From: Streptomyces guryensis | GTDB lineage: Bacteria > Actinomycetota > Actinomycetes > Streptomycetales > Streptomycetaceae | NCBI RefSeq assembly: GCF_021261325.1 | Contig: NZ_JAJSBI010000020.1 | Span: 122,828 to 186,827, forward strand | DNA length: 64,000 bases | Direction: 5' to 3' | Part shown: in pieces, positions 40,931 through 48,681 of the stretch | Layout of the letters: every line of letters begins with the position of its first letter | How positions within the stretch are numbered: position 1 is the stretch's first letter | Made by a program: the position numbers and the translations under genes | The notes under the pieces: model-generated | Databases searched by the model: none | What the model was told of the DNA's origin: nothing | Seen by the model: the letters and a program-made list of their open reading frames with translations, nothing else

Positions 40931-42232
40931 ATGAGCTACCGCGACATCGCCTCCCCACAGGTCCTGGCCTGGGCCTGCACGTCCGTCGGCGCCCGTATGC
41001 CGGTGGCGATGGCGCCGCTGGCCCTGGTCTTCCTGGTGCGCGAACGGCCCGGGGGGTATGCGCTGGGCGCGGCCGTCGCCGCGGTCTATGTGCTCGGCGA
41101 GATCATCGGCGCGCCGGTTCTCGGCATGCGGCTGCGTCCCGATCGCGCCCGCCCTCACCTGGCGGCGGGGCTCGGCGTCGGAGCGGGCGGTTTCGCGGGA
41201 CTCGGTGTGTTTCCCGACGCGCACCCCCTGGCCCTCGGCGCGTTGGCGTTCCTCGCCGGTGCCGCACCGGCCGCCGCGGCCGGGGGATTACGTGCGCTGC
41301 TCACCGGTCTGGTTCCCGAACGGGCCGTGTCACAGGCGCTGTCCACCGAGTCGATGCTGGTGTCGGGCATCTGGGCCGTCTCCCCGTCCGCCGTCACCGG
41401 CCTCGCCCTCGGCGTCGTACCGCGCGCCCCGTTGCTGCTCGCGGCCGCCCTGATGGCGTCGTCGGTCGCGGGCCTGTGGCTGCTGCCGGCCGGCTGGGAC
41501 ACGCAGAACACAGGGGAGGGGGACGGTGGGGAGCGGGCGGAGAAGTCCCCACTCCGCTTGCTTGCCGGTGCCTGGCCGCTGTTCGTCACCGGGGCGGCGG
41601 GCCTCGCCCTGCTCGGTCTCGCCGAGCTCGTCCTGCCCGCTCTCCTGCAACAGCGGGGCACAGGTGTCGGCTGGTCCGGGCCGATGCTGACCGGACTGGC
41701 GGTGGGCGGCGGGCTCGGCGCGTTTCTGCACGGCCTGCGCGCCTGGCCCGGGCTGCTGCGCACCCGCAGCGCCGTACTGATGGTCGCGGTGATGGCGTGC
41801 GTGACGCTCGTCGCGCTGATACCGGACCCGGCGGGGATCGCGGGCGCGCTGGTCGTCGGCGGCATGCTCCAGTCGGCGGTGCTGCTCGTCCGCACCCTGT
41901 CACTGCGTGAGGCGCTTCCGCCCGGCGCCCAGGCGGCCGGCTACTCGGTCATGTACGCGGCTTCGGGGGCGGGTTATGCGGTGACGGGCTCTCTCGCCGG
42001 CGGTCTGCTGCGGGTGACGGCGCCCTCCACGGCCATCCTCTGCGGTGTGGCCCTGACCCTGGCGCTGACCGCGGTCGGCTGGTGGGGCGAGGTCCGCCGG
42101 GCGCGGAGGTCACCTCACGGCGCCGACACCGCCGTAATGCCCGGAACTGCCGGTGGACCCGCCGCCGCGGCCCTCCCCGGCGCGGAAAGTACGGCGATAC
42201 GCGGTGGGTGTGACCCCGAGGACCGTCTGTAG
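40931..42232 (+). CDS. MFS transporter-like membrane protein
   Basis: A 433-residue polytopic protein with about 12 hydrophobic segments and a central loop (about 195-215, DTQNTGEGDGGERAEKSPL). ATG at 40931. The last 41 residues, past the final membrane helix, lie over the end of the GlxA regulator gene on the other strand: the two convergent genes overlap by 123 bases. No operator copy precedes it. Substrate unknown; it may export metabolites of the flanking catabolic genes. Confidence 0.8.
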   Translation: MSYRDIASPQVLAWACTSVGARMPVAMAPLALVFLVRERPGGYALGAAVAAVYVLGEIIGAPVLGMRLRPDRARPHLAAGLGVGAGGFAGLGVFPDAHPLALGALAFLAGAAPAAAAGGLRALLTGLVPERAVSQALSTESMLVSGIWAVSPSAVTGLALGVVPRAPLLLAAALMASSVAGLWLLPAGWDTQNTGEGDGGERAEKSPLRLLAGAWPLFVTGAAGLALLGLAELVLPALLQQRGTGVGWSGPMLTGLAVGGGLGAFLHGLRAWPGLLRTRSAVLMVAVMACVTLVALIPDPAGIAGALVVGGMLQSAVLLVRTLSLREALPPGAQAAGYSVMYAASGAGYAVTGSLAGGLLRVTAPSTAILCGVALTLALTAVGWWGEVRRARRSPHGADTAVMPGTAGGPAAAALPGAESTAIRGGCDPEDRL

Positions 42233-43168
42233 GTGCTGGCGCATCGACTGTGCCGTGCCGAAGCCGGCCTCCTGGGCCACCTGGTCGACGGACAGGTCGG
42301 TCGTCTCCAGCAGGTGTCGCGCCCGCTCCACGCGCTGCTGGGTGAGCCACTGTCCGGGGCTGACGCCGACCTCCTCGCGGAAGCGGCGGGTGAAGGTGCG
42401 TACCGACATGGACTCCTGCGCGGCCATGTCGCGGAGCTGGATCGGCTCGTGGAGCCGGCCCAGGGCCCAGGCGCGCGCACCCGTCGTGGTCGCCAACTGC
42501 GGCTCGGGCAAGGGGCGTTGGATGTACTGCGCCTGGCCGCCGTCACGGTGGGGCGGTACGACGGTGCGGCGGGCGATCTCGTTGGCGACGGCGGTGCCGT
42601 GGTCGCGGCGCACCATGTGCAGGCACAGGTCGAGGCCGGCCGCGACGCCGGCCGAGGTCAGGATGTCGCCGTCATCGATGAACAGCACGTTCGGATCGAC
42701 GTCGATCTTCGGGAAGAGGCGCTGCAACTGGTCGGTCTCCGCCCAGTGCGTGGTCGCGGGGCGGCCGTCGAGATAGCCGGCCGCGGCGAGCACGAACACG
42801 CCGGTGCAGATGGAGGCGAGCCGGGTGCCGGGGCGGATATGGGCGAGGGCGGCGGCCAGTTCGTCGGTGAGGACGCCCTGCTCGAAGACCGGGCCGAGTT
42901 CGTACGAGGCCGGGACGATGACCGTGTCGGCGGTGGCCAGGGCCTCCGGTCCGTTCTCGATCTGGATGGCGAAGTCGGCGTCGGTCTCCACCGGGCCCGG
43001 TGGCCGGATCGAGCAGGTCACGACCTCGTAGAGGTGCCGGCCGCGGGCGTCCTTGGGGCGGCCGAAGATGCGGTGCGGGATACCCAGCTCGAAGGGGAGC
43101 AGGCCGTCCAGGGCGAGGACGACCACGCGGTGCGGGCGGAACTCCGGGTCAGCCGGCTCACTGCTCAT
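42110..43168 (-). CDS. GlxA-family AraC-type regulator with DJ-1/PfpI-like domain
   Basis: A 352-residue regulator. The N-terminal DJ-1/PfpI-like domain (about 12-185) has IRPGTRLASICTGVFVLAAA with Cys in the nucleophile-elbow position. The C-terminal AraC domain (about 230-325) has two helix-turn-helix motifs (LRDMAAQESMSVRTFTRRF, VDQVAQEAGFGTAQSMRQHL) and ends TPTAYRRTF, followed by a Gly/Ser-rich tail that overlaps the MFS gene. It is divergent from a second MFS gene 59 bases away, whose expression it likely controls. Confidence 0.9.
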   Translation of the reverse strand: MSSEPADPEFRPHRVVVLALDGLLPFELGIPHRIFGRPKDARGRHLYEVVTCSIRPPGPVETDADFAIQIENGPEALATADTVIVPASYELGPVFEQGVLTDELAAALAHIRPGTRLASICTGVFVLAAAGYLDGRPATTHWAETDQLQRLFPKIDVDPNVLFIDDGDILTSAGVAAGLDLCLHMVRRDHGTAVANEIARRTVVPPHRDGGQAQYIQRPLPEPQLATTTGARAWALGRLHEPIQLRDMAAQESMSVRTFTRRFREEVGVSPGQWLTQQRVERARHLLETTDLSVDQVAQEAGFGTAQSMRQHLQTVLGVTPTAYRRTFRAGEGRGGGSTGSSGHYGGVGAVR

Positions 43169-43227
43169 GGCCCGATCCTAGCGAATGCTGTCCTTCGGGC
43201 CAGTGGATGCGCTCGGTTCCGGCCTGG

Positions 43228-44553
43228 ATGCTCTATGTCGTGACCCAGACAACCGAACCCGCAGCAGTCGAAACGGCCCCCGAGTCCGGCCGTTCCCCTC
43301 GCACCCGCATCCACCGGGCGTGGTTCGTCGCCGCCGTCACCTTCGTGACGATCATCGGCGCGGCCGCCTTCCGCTCACTCCCCGGCCTGCTCATCGACCC
43401 GCTGCACCAGGAGTTCGGCTGGTCGCGCGGCACCATCGGTGCCGCGGTCTCCGTGAACCTCGCGCTGTACGGACTCACCGCCCCGTTCGCGGCGGCGCTG
43501 ATGGACCGCTTCGGCATCCGCAAGGTCGTGGCCGTCGCGCTGACCGTGATCGCGGTCGGCTCGGGCCTGACGGTGTGGATGACGGCCGCCTGGCAGCTGC
43601 TGCTGTGCTGGGGTCTGCTGGTCGGCCTGGGGTCCGGGTCGATGGCGCTCGCTTTCGCCGCGACCGTGACCAACCGCTGGTTCACCGAGCGCCGCGGCCT
43701 GGTCACCGGAATCCTCACCGCCGCCTCGGCCTCCGGCCAGCTGATATTCCTGCCGCTGCTTTCGTGGATCGTCGAGAGGCACAGCTGGCGTCCGGCGGCC
43801 GTCACGGTGGCCCTCGCGGCCCTCGCGGTCGTCCCCTTCGTCTGGCTGCTGCTGCGCGACCACCCGGCGGACGTGGGCCTGAAGCCGTACGGCGGCAAGG
43901 AGTTCGTGCCGAAGCCCGAGCCCGCGGCCGGGGCCGCCCGCCGAGCCGTGACCGTGCTGTTCTCCGCGTCCCGCACCGGCACCTTCTGGCTGTTGGCCGG
44001 CACCTTCGCGATCTGCGGCGCCTCCACCAACGGCCTGATCCAGACCCACTTCGTGCCCGCCGCCCACGACCACGGCATGCCCGTCACGGCGGCGGCCTCC
44101 CTGCTCGCGGTCATCGGCGTCTTCGACGTGGCCGGCACGATCGCCTCCGGCTGGTTCACGGACCGCTTCGAACCGCGCCGACTGCTCGCGGTCTACTACG
44201 CCCTGCGCGGTGTCTCGCTGCTCTTCCTGCCGATGCTCCTGGCCCCGAGCGTCCACCCGCCGATGCTGTTCTTCATCGTCTTCTACGGCCTCGACTGGGT
44301 CGCCACCGTCCCGCCGACGGTCGCCCTGTGCCGGGAGCAGTACGGCGACGACAGCGCGATCGTCTTCGGCTGGGTCCTCGCCTCCCACCAGGTCGGCGCC
44401 GCACTCGTCGCCTTCCTCGGGGGTGTGGCGCGTGACGTCTTCGGCTCGTACGACATGGTCTGGTACGCCTCCGGCGCACTGTGCGCGGTGGCGGCGCTGA
44501 TGGCGCTGGTGATCCGGCGGCGACCGGCCGCTCCCGTACTCGCCGTATCCTGA
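43228..44553 (+). CDS. MFS transporter, monocarboxylate/oxalate-formate type
   Basis: A 441-residue, 12-helix MFS permease. Helix 1 (FVAAVTFVTIIGAAAF), the loop DRFGIRKVVAVALTV and GWSRGTIGAAVSVNLALYG place it with the MCT/OxlT-like group. ATG at 43228 or GTG at 43240 are the plausible starts; a longer frame upstream is not transporter-like. Divergent from the GlxA regulator, a common regulator/efflux arrangement. Substrate probably an organic anion or drug. Confidence 0.87.
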   Translation: MLYVVTQTTEPAAVETAPESGRSPRTRIHRAWFVAAVTFVTIIGAAAFRSLPGLLIDPLHQEFGWSRGTIGAAVSVNLALYGLTAPFAAALMDRFGIRKVVAVALTVIAVGSGLTVWMTAAWQLLLCWGLLVGLGSGSMALAFAATVTNRWFTERRGLVTGILTAASASGQLIFLPLLSWIVERHSWRPAAVTVALAALAVVPFVWLLLRDHPADVGLKPYGGKEFVPKPEPAAGAARRAVTVLFSASRTGTFWLLAGTFAICGASTNGLIQTHFVPAAHDHGMPVTAAASLLAVIGVFDVAGTIASGWFTDRFEPRRLLAVYYALRGVSLLFLPMLLAPSVHPPMLFFIVFYGLDWVATVPPTVALCREQYGDDSAIVFGWVLASHQVGAALVAFLGGVARDVFGSYDMVWYASGALCAVAALMALVIRRRPAAPVLAVS

Positions 44554-44667
44554 CCACTCATCTCAACTCACCCGCCCGGAAAGGGATGTTCATGACACTC
44601 GGCATGGTTCTCGGCGATGTGGTCCTCGTGCCCGCCCACGTTGGATCACGAGCCCGAGGAGCATGTC

Positions 44668-45798
44668 GTGTCTTCCTCCTCCACGGTCCGCTGGACCGAG
44701 GATCAGCAGCACCTTTCCGCCCGCTGGCACTCTGAGAGCGCACTGCCCCCGCCCCGGCGGGCGGCCGTCGCCGACGACCGTACGAAGGCCGCCACCGCCC
44801 ACCGGCTGGCCTGCGAAGGCACCGCCCTGGTGTGGCGGGGCGACTTCCACAACGCGCGTCTGCTGCTGCGCGCGATGGAGCGCCGCGTCGACCGCAAACG
44901 CCCGGCGCCGGGCCTCACCCCGGCCGAGACGTTCCACCTCCAGCGCAGTTTCCGCGCCCACCGGGCCCGCGTGCTCGGCAGACTCCTGGTGGTCCTGGAA
45001 GACGACCACAGCCTGGCGCTGCGCCGCGCCCCCGACGTCCGCCATGCGTGCATGCAGGCCTACGGTCCGCCGGGCGGCGGTCGTACTGCCGTCTCCCTCA
45101 GGGAACTGCTGGGTGTGCTGGGCGCCCGGCAGTGGCGCGAGAAAGGCGTCGAGGTCCCGGCCCTCGGCGCCCGGATCCATCCGCACTACGGGGTGTTCGC
45201 GCCGGTCCGGGGCGAGTACGTCGACCTGGTCGCGCAGGTGCCGCTACCCGGGCCCGGTCCCCGTACCGCCTTCGACCTCGGCACCGGAACCGGCGTCCTC
45301 GCCGCCGTCCTGGCCCGGCGCGGCATCGAGCGGATCGTCGCGACCGACATCAGCACGCGCGCGCGTGCCTGCGCCCGCGAGAATCTCGGACGCCTCGGAC
45401 TGGGCGGACGCGTCTGCGTCTGTGGCCCGGATCTCTTCCCCGCGGGTCGCGCCGCACTGATCGTGTGCAACCCGCCCTGGATCCCGGCCCGCCCCACCTC
45501 CACCCTCGAACAGGGCGTGTACGACCCCGGCGGCGCGATGCTCCACGGCTTCCTGTCGGGACTCGCGGCGCACCTCGAACCGGGCGGCGAGGGCTGGCTC
45601 GTCCTCTCCGACCTGGCCGAACGGTTGGGTCTGCGCACCCGGGACGAGCTGCCGGACGCGCTCCACGCGGCGGGCCTGCGCGTCCTCGGCCGCCTCGACA
45701 CCAGGCCGCGTCATCCGCGCGCGTCCGACTCCGGCGACCCGCTGCACGCGGCGCGTGCCGCCGAGGTCACCTCACTGTGGCGGCTGGCCGTCCGCTGA
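44668..45798 (+). CDS. Class I SAM-dependent methyltransferase (PrmC/HemK-like core)
   Basis: A 376-residue protein. The C-terminal half is a Rossmann methyltransferase: motif I AFDLGTGTGVLAAVLA, ERIVATDIS, and the N6/Gln-methylase-type motif IVCNPPWIP. The N-terminal 190 residues are helical and unrecognised (ATAHRLACEGTALVWRGDFH). The NPPW motif suggests methylation of an amide or amino nitrogen in protein or nucleic acid. GTG at 44668 has GAGGAG six bases upstream; ATG at 44617 is in frame but less well supported. Confidence 0.82.
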   Translation: MSSSSTVRWTEDQQHLSARWHSESALPPPRRAAVADDRTKAATAHRLACEGTALVWRGDFHNARLLLRAMERRVDRKRPAPGLTPAETFHLQRSFRAHRARVLGRLLVVLEDDHSLALRRAPDVRHACMQAYGPPGGGRTAVSLRELLGVLGARQWREKGVEVPALGARIHPHYGVFAPVRGEYVDLVAQVPLPGPGPRTAFDLGTGTGVLAAVLARRGIERIVATDISTRARACARENLGRLGLGGRVCVCGPDLFPAGRAALIVCNPPWIPARPTSTLEQGVYDPGGAMLHGFLSGLAAHLEPGGEGWLVLSDLAERLGLRTRDELPDALHAAGLRVLGRLDTRPRHPRASDSGDPLHAARAAEVTSLWRLAVR

Positions 45799-46197
45799 GC
45801 CCTCGGTCCGTAGCTCGAACCGCCGGGGCAATGCTGTGTGTGCCACGCGGTGCTGGGTCAGCAACTGGCCGGGGCTGACGCCGGCCTCCTCGCGCGGAGG
45901 CCGGCGGCCAGTGCCCAGGCGCCCGCCTGGGGCGGCTTCCGCTGTTTCCTTGCCGGGGAGCGCTGTACCCCTCACTGCGGTGTGGTCGAATACCGCTCGA
46001 TGCTCGCGCGGCCTGTCGACCGATCGAGTAGGCGCAGCTCCCATGGGCCTGTGTTCACATCGAAGTCCTTGCCGAACCCGACCCACTTGCCCGCCAATGA
46101 CACCGGTTTGACGCCCTCGGGGTGACGTCGACATGACGCCCGAGGGACACCCTGAACGTCGCCGCAATGGTCATGACCGATCCGGAACATGGACGTC
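45799..46197. other. 399-bp region of gene remnants
   Basis: No intact gene. It contains a remnant similar to an AraC/GlxA C-terminal domain (45838-45930, minus) and a short minus-strand frame whose C-terminal part looks like a protein fragment (45972-46205). It marks the left border of the small accessory island. Confidence 0.5.
45838..45930 (-). pseudogene. Remnant of a GlxA/AraC-type regulator
   Basis: Translated on the minus strand it contains REEAGVSPGQLLTQHRVAH, close to REEVGVSPGQWLTQQRVER of the GlxA regulator at 42.1 kb. The DNA also matches over about 60 bases, and a GCCCAGGCGC word follows in the same order as in the intact gene but with the intervening helix-turn-helix deleted. 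It appears to be a decayed paralogue. Confidence 0.55.
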
Positions 46198-46205
46198 ATG
46201 TCCAT
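45972..46205 (-). pseudogene. Short frame, possible C-terminal fragment of an unknown protein
   Basis: The frame could code for 77 residues. The second half (LAGKWVGFGKDFDVNTGPWE, then LRLLDRSTGRASIERYS) reads like a structured protein end, the first half (RIGHDHCGDVQGVPRASCRR) does not. No good ribosome-binding site. It may be a remnant or a small hypothetical gene. Confidence 0.35.
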
Positions 46206-46392
46206 CCGTATCAGCGCTTACACGGTGAGAGCCGACGGCACCCGGACCGAGCCGCGAACCCTGTACGAGGGCGAGGGCGGGGAGCCTCTCGCCACTGGCC
46301 TCATGCCGCTGTGCCTGTGTCCCAAGTGTGCGGGTGGACGACATGGCCGGAGTACCACGGACCCCCAATTACGTGGAGGCAAGCCAGCATGA
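46198..46392 (+). CDS. Small Cys-containing protein of unknown function
   Basis: A 64-residue protein: MSIRISAYTVRADGTRTEPR begins it, and PLCLCPKCAGG near residue 40-50 gives three cysteines in a C-x-C-x-x-C pattern. ATG at 46189 is an alternative start three codons earlier; neither has a strong ribosome-binding site. Its stop overlaps the ATG of the next gene by 4 bases (ATGA), a good sign that both are real. Could be a metal-binding partner or a modified peptide precursor; I do not recognise it. Confidence 0.6.
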   Translation: MSIRISAYTVRADGTRTEPRTLYEGEGGEPLATGLMPLCLCPKCAGGRHGRSTTDPQLRGGKPA

Positions 46393-46889
46393 GTACGGCA
46401 GTAGTGATTCGCGACCCGAAGGCGTACGTCACCCCGGACGTGTGGGAGCGGGAGGTGGGCCTCCTCCTCCGCAACCCGGAGAACACGCGCGAACTGGCAG
46501 AGGCCAAGTTCGGACAGGCCATCGCCTACCTGGTCGCGTGTGGCGAGAACCCGGACCTTCTCATGGGCCCGTCCAAGCAGGTGGACGAGGCATGGCACTC
46601 GTTCATGCTCGACTCGGTCCCGTACCACTTCTTCACCAGCCGGCACTTCGGCCGGTCCATCCACCACGTGCCGGACCTTCCGGGGACGGCGGCTGGTGTC
46701 CAGTGCGTTGGCGACGACAAGGCGATGCCGGATGGCCACGATCCCAAGGCCGGTGGCCCGCTAGTCCTGGAGCAGACGATCAAGGCCATCAAGGCGGCCG
46801 GGTTCGAGATCGACCCCGACCTGTGGGGTATGGAGGACGCGGCCGACTGCAATCAGTGCCACGCCGGGTGCCACGACTCGCCCAAGTAG
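46389..46889 (+). CDS. Conserved-looking hypothetical protein with His- and Cys-rich motifs
   Basis: A 166-residue soluble protein resembling actinobacterial proteins annotated glycine-rich domain-like. It starts MSTAVVIRDPKAYVTPDVWE and contains KQVDEAWHSFMLDSVPYHFF, SRHFGRSIHHVPDLPG and the C-terminal CNQCHAGCHDS. The His/Cys distribution suggests metal binding. Translationally coupled to the small Cys protein and followed 74 bases later by a methyltransferase. Function unknown. Confidence 0.7.
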   Translation: MSTAVVIRDPKAYVTPDVWEREVGLLLRNPENTRELAEAKFGQAIAYLVACGENPDLLMGPSKQVDEAWHSFMLDSVPYHFFTSRHFGRSIHHVPDLPGTAAGVQCVGDDKAMPDGHDPKAGGPLVLEQTIKAIKAAGFEIDPDLWGMEDAADCNQCHAGCHDSPK

Positions 46890-46963
46890 TAGTGAACAGC
46901 ACGTGAGTTGGGGCCTGTCCTCGTACGTTGGGGCGGGCCCCTCTTGCCGGAAAGGATCACCGC

Positions 46964-47593
46964 ATGTCATTGGCTGAGTCCTGGGACAGGTACGCGGTCG
47001 GGAGCAAGCCACGCAGGACCGTGAACGCCAAGGGTGATACGACCTGGCTGAACTGGACTCAGTACGCCGATCACGGGCCGAGCGAGAGCGTTCTGGGGCC
47101 CGTGGCCGGTCGCCGGGTGCTGGAACTCGGCTCGGGGAGCGGCAGTAACCTCGCGCACCTCGTGACGCTTGGCGCGACAGGCCAAGGTGTGGACATCGCC
47201 CCCGCCCGCGAGACGGTCGCGCGGCAGCGCTGGGGCGATCTTCCTGGCCTTGAGTTCCGTACGGCGGAGGCGACGGCGTTCCTGAGCGAGACGGACGAGA
47301 CATTCGATGTTGTGCTCTCGATCTTTGGCGCCGTGTGGTTCGTCGATCCGGACACCTTGCTCCCGCTGATCCGCTCGCGCATGACACCGGGCGGCATCCT
47401 GGCCTTCTCACATCTGGCCCCAGGCAGCGAGGGACCCAAGCCTGCCAAAGCGGGACTGCGGCACGACCGCACCCCGGGTGAGTGGGAGCGCATCCTGACG
47501 GGTCACGGCTTCTCTGACGTGCGCGTGTCTCTGATCGACCCTCCAGAGGGCCGGGCCGAGGGCACGATGCTTGTCCGGGCCCTGGCGGTCTGA
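46964..47593 (+). CDS. Class I SAM-dependent methyltransferase
   Basis: A 209-residue methyltransferase. Motif I RVLELGSGSGSNLAHLVTLG (about 47-66), the acidic motif II GVDIAPA, and DVVLSIFGAVWFVDP for the later strands are clear; the N-terminus KGDTTWLNWTQYADHGPSES is unusual. ATG at 46964 has AAAGGATC upstream. It probably belongs with the two preceding genes as a small functional unit. The target cannot be inferred. Confidence 0.82.
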   Translation: MSLAESWDRYAVGSKPRRTVNAKGDTTWLNWTQYADHGPSESVLGPVAGRRVLELGSGSGSNLAHLVTLGATGQGVDIAPARETVARQRWGDLPGLEFRTAEATAFLSETDETFDVVLSIFGAVWFVDPDTLLPLIRSRMTPGGILAFSHLAPGSEGPKPAKAGLRHDRTPGEWERILTGHGFSDVRVSLIDPPEGRAEGTMLVRALAV

Positions 47594-47728
47594 CCACGCG
47601 GCTGTACGCCTGTCTCAGCAGATCCCGGCCTTCTTTCAGAAGCGATGTGCCTGCTGGGTACCCCAGGACGAGTTCAGGGCGCTCAGCAGGCACCGTCGTA
47701 TGGCCTGTTGCGGGATGCCTCTACGCCG

Positions 47729-47986
47729 TCACTCCTGGTCCGCCGCCATCATGCCGACGCATTCGTCGAGTGCCGCGTGCAACGGCGGTACGAGGGCGGC
47801 GAGTTCGGCGTCCGATGCCTCGCCCGCCTCCAGTACGGCGCTGACGACTGCCGCCAGGAGGGCGGCGGCCTCCAGAGCGCGGGCGTCGGCCAGCGCCTCA
47901 AGGAAACCGCCGGGGCGCGCGATCACGAACGCCTCCTTGCCGGTGGCCGGGTCGACTCCGAGGCTGCGGGGACGCCGTGCGCTCAT
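47729..47986 (-). CDS. Small hypothetical protein of the GntR cassette
   Basis: An 85-residue acidic, Ala-rich helical protein: SARRPRSLGVDPATGKEAFV at the start, LAALVPPLHAALDECVGMMA at the end. Its ATG overlaps the stop of the 92-residue gene by 4 bases. Pairs like this next to a short GntR gene recur in Streptomyces, often near integrative elements (recollection). Function unknown. Confidence 0.6.
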   Translation of the reverse strand: MSARRPRSLGVDPATGKEAFVIARPGGFLEALADARALEAAALLAAVVSAVLEAGEASDAELAALVPPLHAALDECVGMMAADQE

Positions 47987-48261
47987 ACGGCGACCTCCCA
48001 GGGGGAGCGGTCCGGATACAGGGGGGTGAGGGCCCTCGCCCGGTGCTGCTCCCGCTCCCGTTCGTCCCGCTCGTGTTCCCATGCGACGACGTACGGCCGG
48101 ACCAAGGGCTGGCCGTCGGCGGCGATGACGTCGAGCGGGCGTGGCCTCGGTAGATGCGCGGGGGCGGGCGGACGGGCGATGAGGAATGGTGACGCGTCGG
48201 TGCGGTGCGCTCCGCGAGGAGGCAGGAAGAGGCGGAGGATCGCGGCCAGTAGGCTGCGCAT
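47983..48261 (-). CDS. Small hypothetical protein of the GntR cassette
   Basis: A 92-residue protein. The N-terminus MRSLLAAILRLFLPPRG is short, hydrophobic and basic, possibly a membrane anchor. The rest is proline- and arginine-rich with a charged segment (AWEHERDEREREQHRARAL). Coupled to the 85-residue gene downstream and divergent from the GntR gene, about 110 bases away from its operator. Function unknown. Confidence 0.6.
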   Translation of the reverse strand: MRSLLAAILRLFLPPRGAHRTDASPFLIARPPAPAHLPRPRPLDVIAADGQPLVRPYVVAWEHERDEREREQHRARALTPLYPDRSPWEVAV

Positions 48262-48345
48262 GGGTCGACTCCTGTTCAGTCGGCTCAGGCCCCGGCGAGG
48301 AAGTAGCCGCTTCCTGTCGGGGCCGTTCTTGGTTCCGCATCGTAC

Positions 48346-48370
48346 CGTGGATAACCGTAGATAACTACGG
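48346..48370. promoter_or_regulatory. Direct and inverted repeats between the GntR gene and the small genes
   Basis: CGTGGATAAC (48346-48355) and CGTAGATAAC (48356-48365) are adjacent 10-bp direct repeats, and CCGTAG/CTACGG (48355-48370) form a 6-bp inverted repeat around ATAA. The position, 37 bases upstream of the GntR ATG and in front of the divergent genes, fits an autoregulatory GntR operator. Confidence 0.5.
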
Positions 48371-48406
48371 ATGCGTGGAATGCCATGGTCACCCACGCTG
48401 AATCCC

Positions 48407-48670
48407 ATGGACCTCGATCGCACGCGCCCGCTGTGGCGGCAGATCGCGGCGGAGATCATCCGGCGCATCGAAGACGGCATGTATCCGCCGGGAAGCCGTG
48501 TGCCGTCCACTCTGGAGATCGCCCAGGAGTTCGGCGTGGTGAACGCGACGGCGGCGAAGGCCATGCGGCACGTACGGGAACAGGGCTGGACGCGGGGCGA
48601 AGTCGGGCTGGGGACCTTCGTGGTCGACCCCTTGCCGCCCTCCTCCGAAGCCTCCGCATCATCCGCCTAG
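48407..48670 (+). CDS. Short GntR-family regulator
   Basis: An 87-residue winged-helix protein with only the GntR DNA-binding domain (DLDRTRPLWRQIAAEIIRRI, YPPGSRVPSTLEIAQEFGVV, TAAKAMRHVREQGWTRGEVG) and almost no effector domain. This length matches the stand-alone wHTH group. ATG at 48407 is chosen as the start of homology; 48371 is in frame. It likely controls the divergent two-gene unit and itself through the repeats at 48346-48370. Confidence 0.85.
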   Translation: MDLDRTRPLWRQIAAEIIRRIEDGMYPPGSRVPSTLEIAQEFGVVNATAAKAMRHVREQGWTRGEVGLGTFVVDPLPPSSEASASSA

Positions 48671-48681
48671 CCGGTCGAGCG

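Noticed and set aside
44592..44735. Short frame beginning MTLGMVLGDVVLVPAHVGSR with GGAAAGGG upstream
   Set aside because: The first 20 residues look protein-like, but the frame soon becomes the shadow of the methyltransferase gene; at most a tiny remnant of a membrane protein start.
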